64,000 nt of DNA. It comes from Sphingomonas sp. CFBP 13720 (lineage in GTDB: Bacteria; Pseudomonadota; Alphaproteobacteria; Sphingomonadales; Sphingomonadaceae). The translations under genes and the position numbers were made by a program. The DNA is taken from NCBI RefSeq assembly GCF_014842075.1, contig NZ_JACYVA010000003.1:124001-188000 (forward strand), given 5' to 3'. The notes under the pieces were generated by a model. It ran no database searches. It was not told where the DNA came from and saw only the letters and a program-made list of their open reading frames with translations. This document shows positions 1-8,640 of the stretch, piece by piece. Position 1 is the first letter of the stretch, and the number at the start of each line of letters is the position of its first letter.

Positions 1-510
1 GGGAAAGGACGGACCGTCGATCTTGAGCACCGCCAGATCGGACAGGACGTCCCGTCCGATCAGCCGTGCCTTGAACTCACGCTGATCCGCCAGCGTCACG
101 GTGATCGATTCCACGGTCGCGCCCTGTGCGCCCGCCGAAACCACGTGATTGTTGGTGACGATATAGCCGTCGTTGGAGATCAGGAACCCCGATCCCAGCG
201 ACTGCGCTTCCTGTGTACGGCCGTTGCCGCCACCGCCGCGCTGACCGAAAAACTGTTCTAGGGGCGTGCCCTGGAACGGATTCGCCTGTTGCGGCACGGT
301 GATGCGCTGCGTGGTCGAGATGTTGACGACGGCGGGCGACAGTTTCGCGACCATGTCGGCGAAGCTCATCGGCGCCCCGGGGCGCGGCGCGCTGGCGGTG
401 ATCGACCCCGGTTCGTTCTGCGCAGTCTGCGCGTCGGACGGGTTGAGCGTCAACGTCGCGGCAGCGCCGCCCAGCAGCAGTGCGGAAGTGATGGCGTAGG
501 CGTAACGCAC
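1..510 (-). CDS. degP: DegP/HtrA-family periplasmic serine protease (C-terminal part outside window)
   Basis: A trypsin-like periplasmic protease that degrades or refolds damaged envelope proteins. The visible 170 residues start at a GTG (508-510) preceded by GGAAGGA. They contain a signal-peptide-like hydrophobic N-terminus followed by a Gly/Gln-rich loop (FFGQRGGGGNGR) typical of the DegP LA loop. The catalytic His lies in TNNHVV and the catalytic Asp in DLAVLKID. The Ser nucleophile and PDZ domains lie beyond the window edge. The gene follows hflK and hflC in the same direction, an order common in alphaproteobacteria. It suggests co-regulation of FtsH modulation and periplasmic proteolysis. 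The start codon is an inference; the family assignment is secure. Confidence 0.93.
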   Translation of the reverse strand, partial: MRYAYAITSALLLGGAAATLTLNPSDAQTAQNEPGSITASAPRPGAPMSFADMVAKLSPAVVNISTTQRITVPQQANPFQGTPLEQFFGQRGGGGNGRTQEAQSLGSGFLISNDGYIVTNNHVVSAGAQGATVESITVTLADQREFKARLIGRDVLSDLAVLKIDGPSFP

Positions 511-601
511 GATGGGATAGTCCTTCCAGTTTACTCGCAACCCCTTTGGGGGTCGGGAATGCTATTCGCTTGCTGAACGCGGTTTGAATGCCGGGCGCGA
601 T

Positions 602-1471
602 CTAGCGCTCCCGGCCCCCGAATTCGCGCAGATATCCGTTTTCAGGCGACAGGATGATCGACGTGTTGCCGCTTTCGCCGCGCTGTCCGGCGAAGGTCGT
701 ACGATACGACTGCATCGCGCGCCAGAAGGCGTAGAAATCGGCATCCTTGCCGAAGCTTTGCGCATAGATCTGGGCGGCGCGGGCGTTCGCCTCGGCTCCC
801 ACGACCTGTGCGTCGCGCTGGCCCTGTGCCTTGATCGTCGCCGCTTCCTGCTCCCGCGCCGACCGCATCCGCGCCAGCGCGGAATCGAGCGGGCTGCCGG
901 TCGGCAGATCGGCGTGCTTGATCCGCACGTCGACGATTTCCGCGCCATATTGCCGCGCAGTACGCTGCAACGCGTTCTGGATATTGTCCATCACCTGCCC
1001 CCGTTCGGGGCTGAGCAACGCCGCGAACGGACGCTTGCCCAGTTCGCCGCGCAACGCCGACGACAGCAACGGTTCCAGCTGCTGCGCCACACGCTCTTCG
1101 GTACTCGACGTCGAGCCGGTCGAGATTACCGCCTGAAGGGGATCGACGATGCGGAAGCGGGCAAAGGCATCGACCTCAAGCCGCAACTGGTCGGTCGACA
1201 GGACCGGCTGGTTGTCGAGTTCGATGTCCAGCACCCGCTTGTCGATCCACACCACGCGGTCGAGGAACGGGATCTTCGCGACCAGTCCGGCACCCGTCCG
1301 TCCGAATGGCTGATCGGGGCGATAGGGATTGAGCGTGCCGACCGGCTGCTGGAACCGCAGGATCACCGCCTGCCGCGTTTCGGGCACGATCACGATGGTG
1401 CTGGCAAGGAGGATCGCCAGTAGCAGCAGGGCGATGCCGATCGCGACGGGGTTGCGCAGGACGCGGTTCAT
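602..1471 (-). CDS. hflC: Protease modulator HflC
   Basis: A 289-residue SPFH/band-7 membrane protein that partners HflK around the FtsH protease. An N-terminal anchor lies at about residues 8-28 (IGIALLLLAILLASTIVIVP), followed by the SPFH domain with KIPFLDRVVWIDKRVLDIE. A helical segment rich in Arg, Ala and Gln (AREQEAATIKAQGQRDAQ) follows, and the length is normal for the family. Its start overlaps the hflK stop by four bases (ATGA), so the two are translationally coupled, with degP 91 bases downstream. I see no key feature missing. Confidence 0.97.
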   Translation of the reverse strand: MNRVLRNPVAIGIALLLLAILLASTIVIVPETRQAVILRFQQPVGTLNPYRPDQPFGRTGAGLVAKIPFLDRVVWIDKRVLDIELDNQPVLSTDQLRLEVDAFARFRIVDPLQAVISTGSTSSTEERVAQQLEPLLSSALRGELGKRPFAALLSPERGQVMDNIQNALQRTARQYGAEIVDVRIKHADLPTGSPLDSALARMRSAREQEAATIKAQGQRDAQVVGAEANARAAQIYAQSFGKDADFYAFWRAMQSYRTTFAGQRGESGNTSIILSPENGYLREFGGRER

Positions 1472-2562
1472 CGTGCGGTTCCCGTCGACTGGACCGGGGC
1501 CGGGGCCTGTGCGGCCGGCGGCGCGGTCACTTCCGGCGTCGCCTGCTGGCGGCGCACTTCGGGCAGCGGCAGATATGCCTGTACGCCGGGCTGGACGATC
1601 GTCTTGTCGGCGCGATTCAACACCTGCTCCATGGTCTCGTAATATAGCCGCCGCCGGGTGACGTCGGGCGACAGGCGATATTGTTCGTAGATCTTGTCGA
1701 ATTCGGTCGCATCACCCTGTGCACGGGCGATCACCTGTTGCGCATAGGCCCGCGAGCGGTTGAGGTTCGACTGCGCTTCCTGCTGCGCCGCCGTCACCGC
1801 CTTGAACGCGTCATCGACCTCGGATGGCGCTGCCGCCTTCTGGATGCTGACGCCCAGTACGCGCACGCCCGACTGATATTCGTCGAGCAGCGCCTGCATC
1901 CGCGTCTGCACCTCTGCCTCGATCGCGCCGCGGCCCGATCCGATCGCGTCGGTCAGGTTCACGCCCGCCACCGCGGCGCGCATCGCGCTCTCGGCGACCG
2001 CACGGACCGTTTCCTTGGGATTCTTGATCTCGAAGACATAATCTTCGGGACTCTTGATGTTCCAGCGGACGGAATAGGCGAGGTCGGCGATGTTCTGGTC
2101 CCCGGTCAGCATCAGGTTGGCCTGGGTGCCCGTCGCGGGGAACGGTTCGATCCGGGTGTTCTGTACGTCCTCGACCTGCACCGCCATGAACGGCGCGGGC
2201 AGGGTGAACTGGATGCCGGGGTTCAGCGTGCCGGTATACCGGCCGAACATGGTCACGACGCCACGTTCCGACGGCGCGATCGAATGGACGCTGGTGAATG
2301 CGATCCATATCAGCACCAGCGCAGCCACCGCCGCCAGCCAGAGCCGGCCCATATTGGCCGGAAGTGACGGTCCGCCGCCAGGGCCGCCGGTCCGCGCCCG
2401 TTTCAGGAATTCGTCGAGCGACGCCGATCCGCCGATCTTGCCGCGCCGGCCAGCGGGCGGCAACGACCACGGATTGCGGGGACCGTCGTCGCCCCCGCCA
2501 CCGTTCCCGCCGCCGGAACCATCGCCCGAACCGCCGCCGCCCCATGGGCCTTTGTCACTCAT
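1468..2562 (-). CDS. hflK: FtsH protease activity modulator HflK
   Basis: Partner of HflC in the FtsH-regulating membrane complex. I start it at the ATG at 2560-2562 (MSDKGPWGGGG), which gives 364 residues. An upstream ATG in the same frame adds a basic stretch unlike the family. The Gly-rich, Pro-rich cytoplasmic N-terminus (residues 1-40) is typical of HflK. It is followed by a membrane segment (LWLAAVAALVLIWIAFTSVH), the SPFH domain (PGIQFTLPAPF, NIADLAYSVRWNI) and a helical C-terminal region ending in a Pro/Ala/Gln-rich tail. It is divergent from apbC, with a control region of about 115 bases between them. Confidence 0.97.
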   Translation of the reverse strand: MSDKGPWGGGGSGDGSGGGNGGGGDDGPRNPWSLPPAGRRGKIGGSASLDEFLKRARTGGPGGGPSLPANMGRLWLAAVAALVLIWIAFTSVHSIAPSERGVVTMFGRYTGTLNPGIQFTLPAPFMAVQVEDVQNTRIEPFPATGTQANLMLTGDQNIADLAYSVRWNIKSPEDYVFEIKNPKETVRAVAESAMRAAVAGVNLTDAIGSGRGAIEAEVQTRMQALLDEYQSGVRVLGVSIQKAAAPSEVDDAFKAVTAAQQEAQSNLNRSRAYAQQVIARAQGDATEFDKIYEQYRLSPDVTRRRLYYETMEQVLNRADKTIVQPGVQAYLPLPEVRRQQATPEVTAPPAAQAPAPVQSTGTAR

Positions 2563-2677
2563 TCCCAGCACTTGCGCGCGTGCGCGCCGCCCCATGATCC
2601 ATCGCATCTATCCTTTATAGGGGGGGACGCGCCGTTTTACAGTGGTAACGCGCCGCGCGACCGCTACATCGCCCGGC

Positions 2678-3661
2678 ATGGCCATAGTATCAGACGCCGC
2701 CGCGCTCACCGCCCTGCTCGCCCCGGTCGCGGCGGGCCGCGCCACCGCACGCGTTCAGGGCGATCAGGCGAGCATCATCCTCGACGTCACCGGACTGCCT
2801 CCCGCCGCGCGCGACGCGCTGGAAGCCGATGTGCGCCGGGTCGCGCTGACGGCACCCGGGATTGCCGACGTACGCGTGGCACAAACCAGCGAACGCACGA
2901 CGCAGGCGATCATCGCGGTCGCCAGCGGCAAGGGCGGCGTCGGCAAATCGACGCTGGCCGCCAACCTTGCGGTGGCACTGCATCGTGGCGGACGGCGCGT
3001 CGGAATCGTCGATGCCGACATTTACGGCCCGTCGCAGCCGCAGCTGCTGGGCGTCGTCGGCGTCAAGGCGCAGGCGCATGACAAGAAACTGGTGCCGGTG
3101 GCCACCCCGGTCGGCGTGCCGTTGATGTCGATGGGGCATCTGGTCCCGGACGGACAAGCGATCGCATGGCGTGGTCCGATGGCGGCGGGCGCGCTGACCC
3201 AATTGGTCGACGCGCACTGGGACATGGTCGACACGCTGGTGGTCGACATGCCGCCGGGCACCGGCGACGTCCAGTTGACAATGATCCAGAAGCATCGCCC
3301 GGCAGGCGCGGTCATCGTGTCCACGCCGCAGGATCTGGCGCTGATCGACGCCGCGCGCGCGATCGACCTGTTCCGCAAGGCGGAAGTGCCGATCATCGGG
3401 CTGGTCGAAAACATGGCGGGCTATGCCTGCCCGCACTGCGGCGAGGTGTCCGATCCGTTCGGTGCGGGCGGCGCGGAGGCGCGGGCCGAGGCGTTGGGCA
3501 TCCCGTTTCTGGGGCGCGTGCCGCTGACGATCGGCATCCGTACCGCATCGGATGCCGGCGCACCGCCCGCCGCCGGGAACGGGGCGGACGGCGATCCGTT
3601 CACGACGATCGCCGGAAAGGTCGGCGGGTGGCTGACGGAGCATGGGCATGCTGGACGATGA
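2678..3661 (+). CDS. apbC: Mrp/ApbC-type Fe-S cluster carrier ATPase
   Basis: A P-loop scaffold/carrier that binds and delivers Fe-S clusters in the cytoplasm. The 327-residue reading from the ATG at 2678 has an N-terminal MIP18-like domain (residues 1-70). The deviant Walker A SGKGGVGKST lies at about residues 83-92, followed by DADIYGPSQP, and the DMPPGTGD segment marks the Mrp subfamily. The CPHC motif in MAGYACPHCGE supplies the bridging cysteines for the cluster. An upstream in-frame ATG at 2642 adds 12 unremarkable residues, so I prefer 2678. The 3' end overlaps the next gene. Confidence 0.95.
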   Translation: MAIVSDAAALTALLAPVAAGRATARVQGDQASIILDVTGLPPAARDALEADVRRVALTAPGIADVRVAQTSERTTQAIIAVASGKGGVGKSTLAANLAVALHRGGRRVGIVDADIYGPSQPQLLGVVGVKAQAHDKKLVPVATPVGVPLMSMGHLVPDGQAIAWRGPMAAGALTQLVDAHWDMVDTLVVDMPPGTGDVQLTMIQKHRPAGAVIVSTPQDLALIDAARAIDLFRKAEVPIIGLVENMAGYACPHCGEVSDPFGAGGAEARAEALGIPFLGRVPLTIGIRTASDAGAPPAAGNGADGDPFTTIAGKVGGWLTEHGHAGR

Positions 3662-4070
3662 CGGTATCCGCGAACTGCTGACGACCGCACGGACGATCGC
3701 GCTGTTGGGCGCGTCCGACCGGCCGGATCGCGCGTCGTACGGCGTGATGGCGTATCTCCAGCGGCAGGGGTATCGCGTGATCCCGGTGAACCCCCAAATC
3801 ACCGGCGAGCATCTGCACGGCGAATTCGTGTTCCGCGACCTTGCCCAGATCGGCGAGCCCATCGATATCGTCGATATCTTTCGCAACTCGGCAGCGGCGG
3901 GCGAAGCGGTGGACGCTGCGATCGCCGCCGGGGCGAAGGCGGTATGGATGCAATTGGGCGTGATCGACGTCATTGCCGCAGGCCGGGCGGAAGCGGCCGG
4001 GTTGCAGGTCGTGATGGACCGGTGTCCCAAGATCGAGATCCCCCGATTGGGCGTGGCGCCGGTCGCATAA
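3648..4070 (+). CDS. CoA-binding (YccU-like) protein
   Basis: A small single-domain Rossmann protein of the CoA_binding family. The N-terminal nucleotide-binding loop ALLGASDRPDRASYGVM and the following YRVIPVNP are characteristic. DIVDIFRNSAAA and the C-terminal MDRCPKIE also match YccU-type proteins. The biological role of the family is not well established. I choose the ATG at 3648 because GGAG lies seven bases upstream of it; the ATG at 3642 would add two residues. The gene overlaps the end of apbC by 14 bases, so the pair is an operon. Its stop codon touches the U-tract of the convergent flagellin terminator. Confidence 0.88.
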   Translation: MLDDDGIRELLTTARTIALLGASDRPDRASYGVMAYLQRQGYRVIPVNPQITGEHLHGEFVFRDLAQIGEPIDIVDIFRNSAAAGEAVDAAIAAGAKAVWMQLGVIDVIAAGRAEAAGLQVVMDRCPKIEIPRLGVAPVA

Positions 4071-4105
4071 AAAATGGACCGGAACGGGTTTCCCCGCTCC
4101 GGTCC
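4071..4105 (-). terminator. Rho-independent terminator of the flagellin gene
   Basis: A 13-bp stem (4076-4088 with 4093-4105) has one non-Watson-Crick position and a four-base loop. On the minus strand it is followed by a run of U residues (the A-run at 4069-4074). It sits 46 bases after the flagellin stop. The U-run is on the correct side only for leftward transcription. Confidence 0.85.
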
Positions 4106-4151
4106 GAATAGGCCGCGATCTTCAGCCGTATCGCGGCCCTGCCATTCCGTT

Positions 4152-5024
4152 TTAGCGGAACAGCGACGTGATGGTCTGCGGCGCCTGATTGGCGATCGAC
4201 AAAGCCTGCACGCCCAGCTGCTGCTTGACCTGCAGGGCCTGGAGCTTTGCGGACTCCTTGGCCAGATCGGCATCGACGAGATTGCCGATGCCTGCTTCGA
4301 CCGTATCCGACAGACGGCTGGTGAAGCTGATCTGCGCGTCGATCTTACGCGCAGCCGAACCCAGCGAGCTGACCTTGGTGGCCAGTCCCGTTCCGAACGT
4401 GTTCAGCGTATCCACCATCTTGGCCGCATCGGCCGCGGTGGCGATCTCGGACGTCTTGCCGAGCGTACCGGTGCCTGGACCGGTCGACGCGGCAGCCGTG
4501 CCGAGGTCGAGTTCGAGATTCTCGACCTTCAGCGAGTCGGGCGTATAGCTGCCTGAGCTGGCCGAGCTGCCCAGCGACTGGAGGGCGCTGACTTCGCCGC
4601 CACCGGTCTTCAGCAGGTTCGTCCCGTTGAATTCGGACGAATTGATGATCGTGGTGATCTGGTCCCGCAACGCCTTGAAGTCGTTGTTGAACACGGTCAG
4701 CGCTTCGTCGGTTTGACCCGTATCCGACGCCTTGCGTGCCAGAACCTTCATCTCGTTGACGACGTCGGTGATCTGTTCCGCGCCGGCGACTGCCACGTCG
4801 GTCACGCTCTTCGCCCGGCTGAGCGACGAGGAAACCGCCTTCAGACCACCCAGATCGCCACGGAGCGCCTGAGCGATCGCGTAGGTTGCCGAGTCATCCT
4901 TGGTCGAGCTGACGTTCAGGCCGGTGTTAATGCGGTTCTGAACCGTTCCAAGGCCTTCCGTAGTCACCTTGAGCGACTGGAGAGCGGCCATGGCGCCGGA
5001 GTTGGTGTTGATCGAAAATGCCAT
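4152..5024 (-). CDS. fliC: Flagellin
   Basis: The filament subunit. The 290 residues have the conserved D0/D1 N-terminus (MAFSINTNSGAMAALQSL, then RINTGLNVSSTKDDSATYAI) and the C-terminal D1/D0 helix (VDADLAKESAKLQALQVKQQ, ending ITSLFR). The variable central part (about 135-190) is short and rich in Ser, Gly and Thr, so the filament surface domain is minimal. An AGAAGGAATTTT leader gives a clear ribosome site. It lies downstream of flgF-G-A-H on the same strand but is separated by 161 bases and has its own terminator. It is therefore probably transcribed separately. Confidence 0.97.
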   Translation of the reverse strand: MAFSINTNSGAMAALQSLKVTTEGLGTVQNRINTGLNVSSTKDDSATYAIAQALRGDLGGLKAVSSSLSRAKSVTDVAVAGAEQITDVVNEMKVLARKASDTGQTDEALTVFNNDFKALRDQITTIINSSEFNGTNLLKTGGGEVSALQSLGSSASSGSYTPDSLKVENLELDLGTAAASTGPGTGTLGKTSEIATAADAAKMVDTLNTFGTGLATKVSSLGSAARKIDAQISFTSRLSDTVEAGIGNLVDADLAKESAKLQALQVKQQLGVQALSIANQAPQTITSLFR

Positions 5025-5154
5025 CGTAAAATTCCTTCTGGATCACAGCGGCCGCTTCTGCGCCCACGGACCGGATCGCCGGTCCTGCGGCCGGTCACTG
5101 CTGTGGCCGACAATACATCATGGGAAGGAATACCGGGTGACGGTCGGCCCGGGC

Positions 5155-5184
5155 GAAATTATCGTGCTTAACAGGGCGTTTACC
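5155..5184 (-). promoter_or_regulatory. Possible flagellar (sigma-28-like) promoter of fliC
   Basis: Read on the minus strand, TAAA is followed 12 bases later by CACGATAA. This resembles the TAAA ... GCCGATAA pattern of flagellar sigma-28 promoters, but the spacing is about three bases too short. It is the only such pair in the 161-base gap upstream of fliC. It also lies about 130 bases from the start codon, so this is a weak suggestion. Confidence 0.25.
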
Positions 5185-5185
5185 A

Positions 5186-5965
5186 TCAGAAGGGGAACAG
5201 CGCGTCGTAGATTTGCTGGCCCCAGCGTGCCTGTTGCGCCTGAGTCAGTTGCCCGCGTCCGCCATAGCTGATCCGGGCCTCCGCGATCTGGGTATGGCGG
5301 ATCGAATTGTCGCGTCCGATATCCTGCGGCCGGACGATCCCGGTCATGATGAGTTCGCGCAATTCGTAATTGACGCGGATTTCCTGACGGCCCCGGATGA
5401 TGAGATTGCCGTTGGGCAGCACGCCGGTGACGATCGCCGACATGGTCATGTTGATCGTCTCGCTGCGGCTGATCGTGCCGCTGCCGTTATAGTCGGACTT
5501 GCTGTCCGTTGCCGCCAGCTTCGAAGGATCGAGGCTGCCGGGCAACAGCTTTTCCAGCCCGAGCAGCGCGGAGACGCCGGCCGCTTCCGACCCGCCCCGG
5601 CTGCGCGCGGTCGAATTGCCGACCTCCGCCTTGTCGGCGACGTTGATGCGTACGGTCAGGATATCCCCGGTCCGCGCGGCACGCTGATCGCCCAGAAACG
5701 CCCCCGCCCCGCTGCGGAACAGCGACGCGGTTGCCGGAGCGGCGGCGGGCGGAGCCAGCGCGACGGACAGATCGGCCGGATTGGCGGGCGCATCCCGCCG
5801 TGGGCCGCCGCGACGTCCCAGCGACTCCTCGATCCATGGTGCATCGCTCGAATCGACCGCACTCAGTGCGGGTGCGCGTCCGACCTGTTTGAGCCGGCCG
5901 ACCGCGCCGCAGCCCGACAGCAGCAGCGCGCCCGATACGACCACCGCGACGTCCCGCCGGATCAT
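5186..5965 (-). CDS. flgH: Flagellar basal body L-ring protein FlgH
   Basis: The outer-membrane lipoprotein of the flagellar L ring. It has a short signal ending in the lipobox LLLSGC (lipidated Cys about residue 19). The family core follows (LFRSGAGAFLGDQRAARTGD, ILTVRINVADKAEVGNST), and the C-terminal signature is RPQDIGRDNSIRHTQIAEAR. The 259 residues are near the usual length. The start overlaps the flgA stop by four bases. The cluster flgF-flgG-flgA-flgH is the usual alphaproteobacterial rod/L-ring arrangement. The P-ring gene flgI is not in the window. Confidence 0.96.
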   Translation of the reverse strand: MIRRDVAVVVSGALLLSGCGAVGRLKQVGRAPALSAVDSSDAPWIEESLGRRGGPRRDAPANPADLSVALAPPAAAPATASLFRSGAGAFLGDQRAARTGDILTVRINVADKAEVGNSTARSRGGSEAAGVSALLGLEKLLPGSLDPSKLAATDSKSDYNGSGTISRSETINMTMSAIVTGVLPNGNLIIRGRQEIRVNYELRELIMTGIVRPQDIGRDNSIRHTQIAEARISYGGRGQLTQAQQARWGQQIYDALFPF

Positions 5966-6396
5966 GGCAGCGACAGGCGGACCGCGCCCGCCTTCTCGAC
6001 CACGGTATCGAACGTCCGGTTGGTCGCGGTGGCGACGACGCGCACCAGATCGCCCCGCCCGCCCGACGTCATCGCCCGTCCGGCGGTGGCGATCACCAGC
6101 CCGTCGGCCCGCAGGTTGATCGTCACCGGTTCGCCGCGCCGCACCAGCCGCGGGCTGGTCACGTCGCCCGCGCGGATCACCGCACCCGCCGGCATGTTGC
6201 GGACCAGTTCGCGCCCCGATGCGCCTTCGACCGGCAGCACGCCGATCGCGGCACCCGGCGCGCGCGGCTGCGGTTCGAAATCGGCGGGCGACAAGATCTC
6301 GCCCCGCTCGACGGCGCGCGCCAGCACCGGAACCGGAACGGTCGAGGGCACCGGTCCGGCAAGCGCCGCGACGAGGAACAGCAGCGGATCGATCAT
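5962..6396 (-). CDS. flgA: Flagellar basal body P-ring formation protein FlgA
   Basis: A periplasmic chaperone for P-ring assembly. The 144 residues are short for FlgA. They contain a signal-like N-terminus (LLFLVAALAGPVPS) and the SAF-type fold: VPVLARAVERGEILSPADF, then PAGAVIRAGDV and RRGEPVTINLRADGLVI. The C-terminus VRVVATATNRTFDTVV matches FlgA. The N-terminal extension of longer homologues is absent, as is common in this order. It is coupled by four-base overlaps to flgG upstream and flgH downstream. Confidence 0.92.
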   Translation of the reverse strand: MIDPLLFLVAALAGPVPSTVPVPVLARAVERGEILSPADFEPQPRAPGAAIGVLPVEGASGRELVRNMPAGAVIRAGDVTSPRLVRRGEPVTINLRADGLVIATAGRAMTSGGRGDLVRVVATATNRTFDTVVEKAGAVRLSLP

Positions 6397-7178
6397 CGCA
6401 GCTGGCTCGTCGTCGACAGCATTTCGTCGGCGGTTTTCACGACGCGGCTGTTCATCTCATATGCCCGTTGCGCGGTGATGAGCGCGGTGATTTCGGACAC
6501 CGGATTGACGTTCGACGATTCGACGAAGCCCTGCATCGTCGTGCCGAACCCCGGATCGCCGGGCGATGCGACATTGGCGACACCCGACGCCGCCGTTTCG
6601 ACGAGGAGGTTGCCGCCGCGCGCCTCCAGTCCCGCTTCGTTGACGAAGGTCGCGAGCTGCAACTGTCCGATCGTCTGCATATCGGGCTGTCCGGCCAGCT
6701 TGATCTGGACCTGTCCGGTCTTGGAGATGGAAACGTCGACGGCCTCCGCCGGAACGGTGATGCCCGGCTGGACCGGAAAACCGTCCGCCGTCACCAGTTC
6801 GCCCTGATCGGACAGCTGGAACGATCCGTCGCGGGTGAAGGCGGTTTCGCCGTCGGGCAGCGTCAGCTGGAAATAGCCGCGCCCCTGCACCGCGATGTCA
6901 TAGCGATTGCCGGTCGGGTTCGGCGGCCCCTGTTCGGTGATGCGATAGATGCCGCCGGTCTTGACGCCCGCGCCTATCTGGATGCCGGTCGGCACACGCG
7001 CGGTATCGCCGCCCGCCGAAGCACCCGCACGCGATTCCTGCTGGTACAGCAGATCCTGGAACGCGGCGCGCTGGCGCTTGAACCCGGTCGTGTTCATGTT
7101 GGCGATGTTGTTGGAGATGACGTCGACATTGGTCTGCTGGGCCAGCATTCCGGTGCTGGCGATCGATAGCGTGCGCAT
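6393..7178 (-). CDS. flgG: Flagellar distal rod protein FlgG
   Basis: Builds the distal rod. The 261 residues match the usual length. The N-terminal flg_bb_rod segment is present (MLAQQTNVDVISNNIANMNT), as is the core PTGIQIGAGVKTGGIYRI. The C-terminal coiled segment is VNPVSEITALITAQRAYEMN with SRVVKTADEML. The start is preceded by AGAAGGACCGC. It is the second gene of the flgF-flgG-flgA-flgH unit and overlaps flgA. Confidence 0.98.
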   Translation of the reverse strand: MRTLSIASTGMLAQQTNVDVISNNIANMNTTGFKRQRAAFQDLLYQQESRAGASAGGDTARVPTGIQIGAGVKTGGIYRITEQGPPNPTGNRYDIAVQGRGYFQLTLPDGETAFTRDGSFQLSDQGELVTADGFPVQPGITVPAEAVDVSISKTGQVQIKLAGQPDMQTIGQLQLATFVNEAGLEARGGNLLVETAASGVANVASPGDPGFGTTMQGFVESSNVNPVSEITALITAQRAYEMNSRVVKTADEMLSTTSQLR

Positions 7179-7214
7179 GGCTGCGGTCCTTCTACGAGTG
7201 CGTTATGGGATGGG

Positions 7215-7958
7215 TCAGCTCGACCGGCCGAGCCGGTCGATGGCGCGACGGCGCAGGTCGTCCATGTCCTGCGTCATCTTCATGCTGGTCTGATAGGCGC
7301 GCAGGATGTCGACCATCTGCGTGGTTTCCACGATCGGTTCGACGTTCGATCCCTCGATCCCGCCCGATTTGAGTCTGGTATCGGCGGCGGCCAGTTCGCG
7401 TCCGCCATTGCCGGTCATCATGCCGTCGCCGCGCGGAATCAGCCCGCGTTCGTCGTCGAACACCGTCACGGTCAGCCGCCCCAGCGCGCCGTCGCGTCCC
7501 ATGACGCTGCCGTCCGGGCCGATGGTCAGCGTCTCAAGCTGGTCGGGCGGCACCACGACCGGACGACCGCCCTCGCCCAGCAGCGTCTGTCCGCCGGCAG
7601 TGGTCAGTTCGCCCGCCTGGTTCAGCCGGACGAAGCCCGCGCGGGTATAGGCGGTCCCGCCGCCCGGCGCCTGTACCGACAGATAGCCCGGACCGTCGAT
7701 CATCACGTCCAGCGGATTGCCGGTCGACTGGAACGCGCCCGCCGTCGTGTCGTGCGTCGCCCCCATGTCGAGCACGAACGCGGTGTTGCGCGCCGCTTCG
7801 ATCGGTCCGCTTTCGCTGCGTTCGACATATTCGCGGAATACCGGACGTTCGCGCTTGAACCCCGCCGTGTTCATGTTCGCCATATTGTTCGCGGTCACGT
7901 CCATCCGGCGTCGCAACGCCTGTTCGTGACTGAGCAAGACATAGGAGGAGATATCCAT
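7215..7958 (-). CDS. flgF: Flagellar proximal rod protein FlgF
   Basis: A rod component related to FlgG. I start it at the ATG at 7956-7958 (MDISSYVLLSHEQALRRRMD), 247 residues. The frame stays open upstream, but the extra 16 residues are not conserved-looking and CTCCTCC-complementary bases are lacking there. The N-terminal rod motif (DVTANNMANMNTAGFKRERP) and the C-terminal VEPIVETTQMVDILRAYQT are clear. It is the first gene of the leftward flagellar unit and shares a 130-base control region with the rightward fliL unit. Confidence 0.95.
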   Translation of the reverse strand: MDISSYVLLSHEQALRRRMDVTANNMANMNTAGFKRERPVFREYVERSESGPIEAARNTAFVLDMGATHDTTAGAFQSTGNPLDVMIDGPGYLSVQAPGGGTAYTRAGFVRLNQAGELTTAGGQTLLGEGGRPVVVPPDQLETLTIGPDGSVMGRDGALGRLTVTVFDDERGLIPRGDGMMTGNGGRELAAADTRLKSGGIEGSNVEPIVETTQMVDILRAYQTSMKMTQDMDDLRRRAIDRLGRSS

Positions 7959-8001
7959 CGCGTCGCGTCCGTCCAATTTTTCCGCATCGGCATGACCACC
8001 A

Positions 8002-8032
8002 GGCAAATATTGCCCATCGGCTTTCCTATAAT
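8002..8032 (+). promoter_or_regulatory. Divergent flgF/fliL control region: palindrome plus -10 box
   Basis: GGCAA-ATA-TTGCC at 8002-8014 is a perfect five-base inverted repeat. It lies 12 bases upstream of TATAAT at 8027-8032, oriented toward fliL (start 8089). No good -35 hexamer stands at 16-18 bases, but the palindrome occupies that position. A DNA-binding activator of the flagellar hierarchy is a reasonable guess. Confidence 0.4.
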
Positions 8033-8088
8033 AGCATCACGAGGCCACCGCCGGACGGCAGGCCACGCGAATTCACGGAGAAGCCAGC

Positions 8089-8640
8089 GTGTCGACCAGC
8101 AAGGACGAAAAGCCCACGGACGCCGCCGCCGATGGCACGGCTGCCGCGAAGAAAAAGAAGAAGCTCGTCCTGATCGGGGCCGCTGCGGCGGTAGTGGTGC
8201 TGGGCGGCGGCGGCGGCGCGTTCATGATGATGGGCGGCGAGGCCAAGGCGAAGACCGAAGCGGGCGCGGACCATGACGCCCCGTCCGCCGAAGACCATGG
8301 CGAGGCGGCCGAAGGTGAAGGCGAAGGTGCCGAAGCGGCCAAGCCGCTGGACGTACCCCCGCTGATCGTCAACCTGCGCTCGCCCGACGGCGCGCCACGG
8401 TTTCTGAAGGTCCATGTCATGCTGATGCCGGGCAAGGGCGTCACGTCCGAAGCACTGGAGGCACAGCTTCCGCGCCTGCTCGATGCGTTCCAGCCGTTCC
8501 TGCGCGAACTGCGCCCCGAAGACCTGTCGGGGTCGGCCGCGCTGTTCCGGATCAAGGAGGAATTGCTGGTCCGCGCCCGTGAAACCATCGGCGCGGGCAA
8601 GGTGCAGGACGTACTCATCCAGGACCTGATCCAACAATGA
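8089..8640 (+). CDS. fliL: Flagellar basal body-associated protein FliL
   Basis: An inner-membrane protein that surrounds the stator. It starts at GTG 8089, preceded by ACGGAGAA. It has a charged N-terminus with a Lys run, one membrane span at about residues 26-46 (LVLIGAAAAVVVLGGGGGAF), and an acidic Glu/Ala linker (about 60-85). The FliL domain then begins at PPLIVNLRSPDG and continues LKVHVMLMPG. The stop overlaps the fliM start (ATGA). It is the first gene of the rightward unit fliL-fliM-DUF6468-MotE-like. Confidence 0.95.
   Translation: MSTSKDEKPTDAAADGTAAAKKKKKLVLIGAAAAVVVLGGGGGAFMMMGGEAKAKTEAGADHDAPSAEDHGEAAEGEGEGAEAAKPLDVPPLIVNLRSPDGAPRFLKVHVMLMPGKGVTSEALEAQLPRLLDAFQPFLRELRPEDLSGSAALFRIKEELLVRARETIGAGKVQDVLIQDLIQQ

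Noticed and set aside
8001..8016. A sigma-54 (-24/-12) promoter for flgF on the minus strand
   Set aside because: TGGGCA ... TTTGCC looks similar, but the GG-GC spacing is one or two bases short of that required. The symmetric palindrome explains the resemblance.
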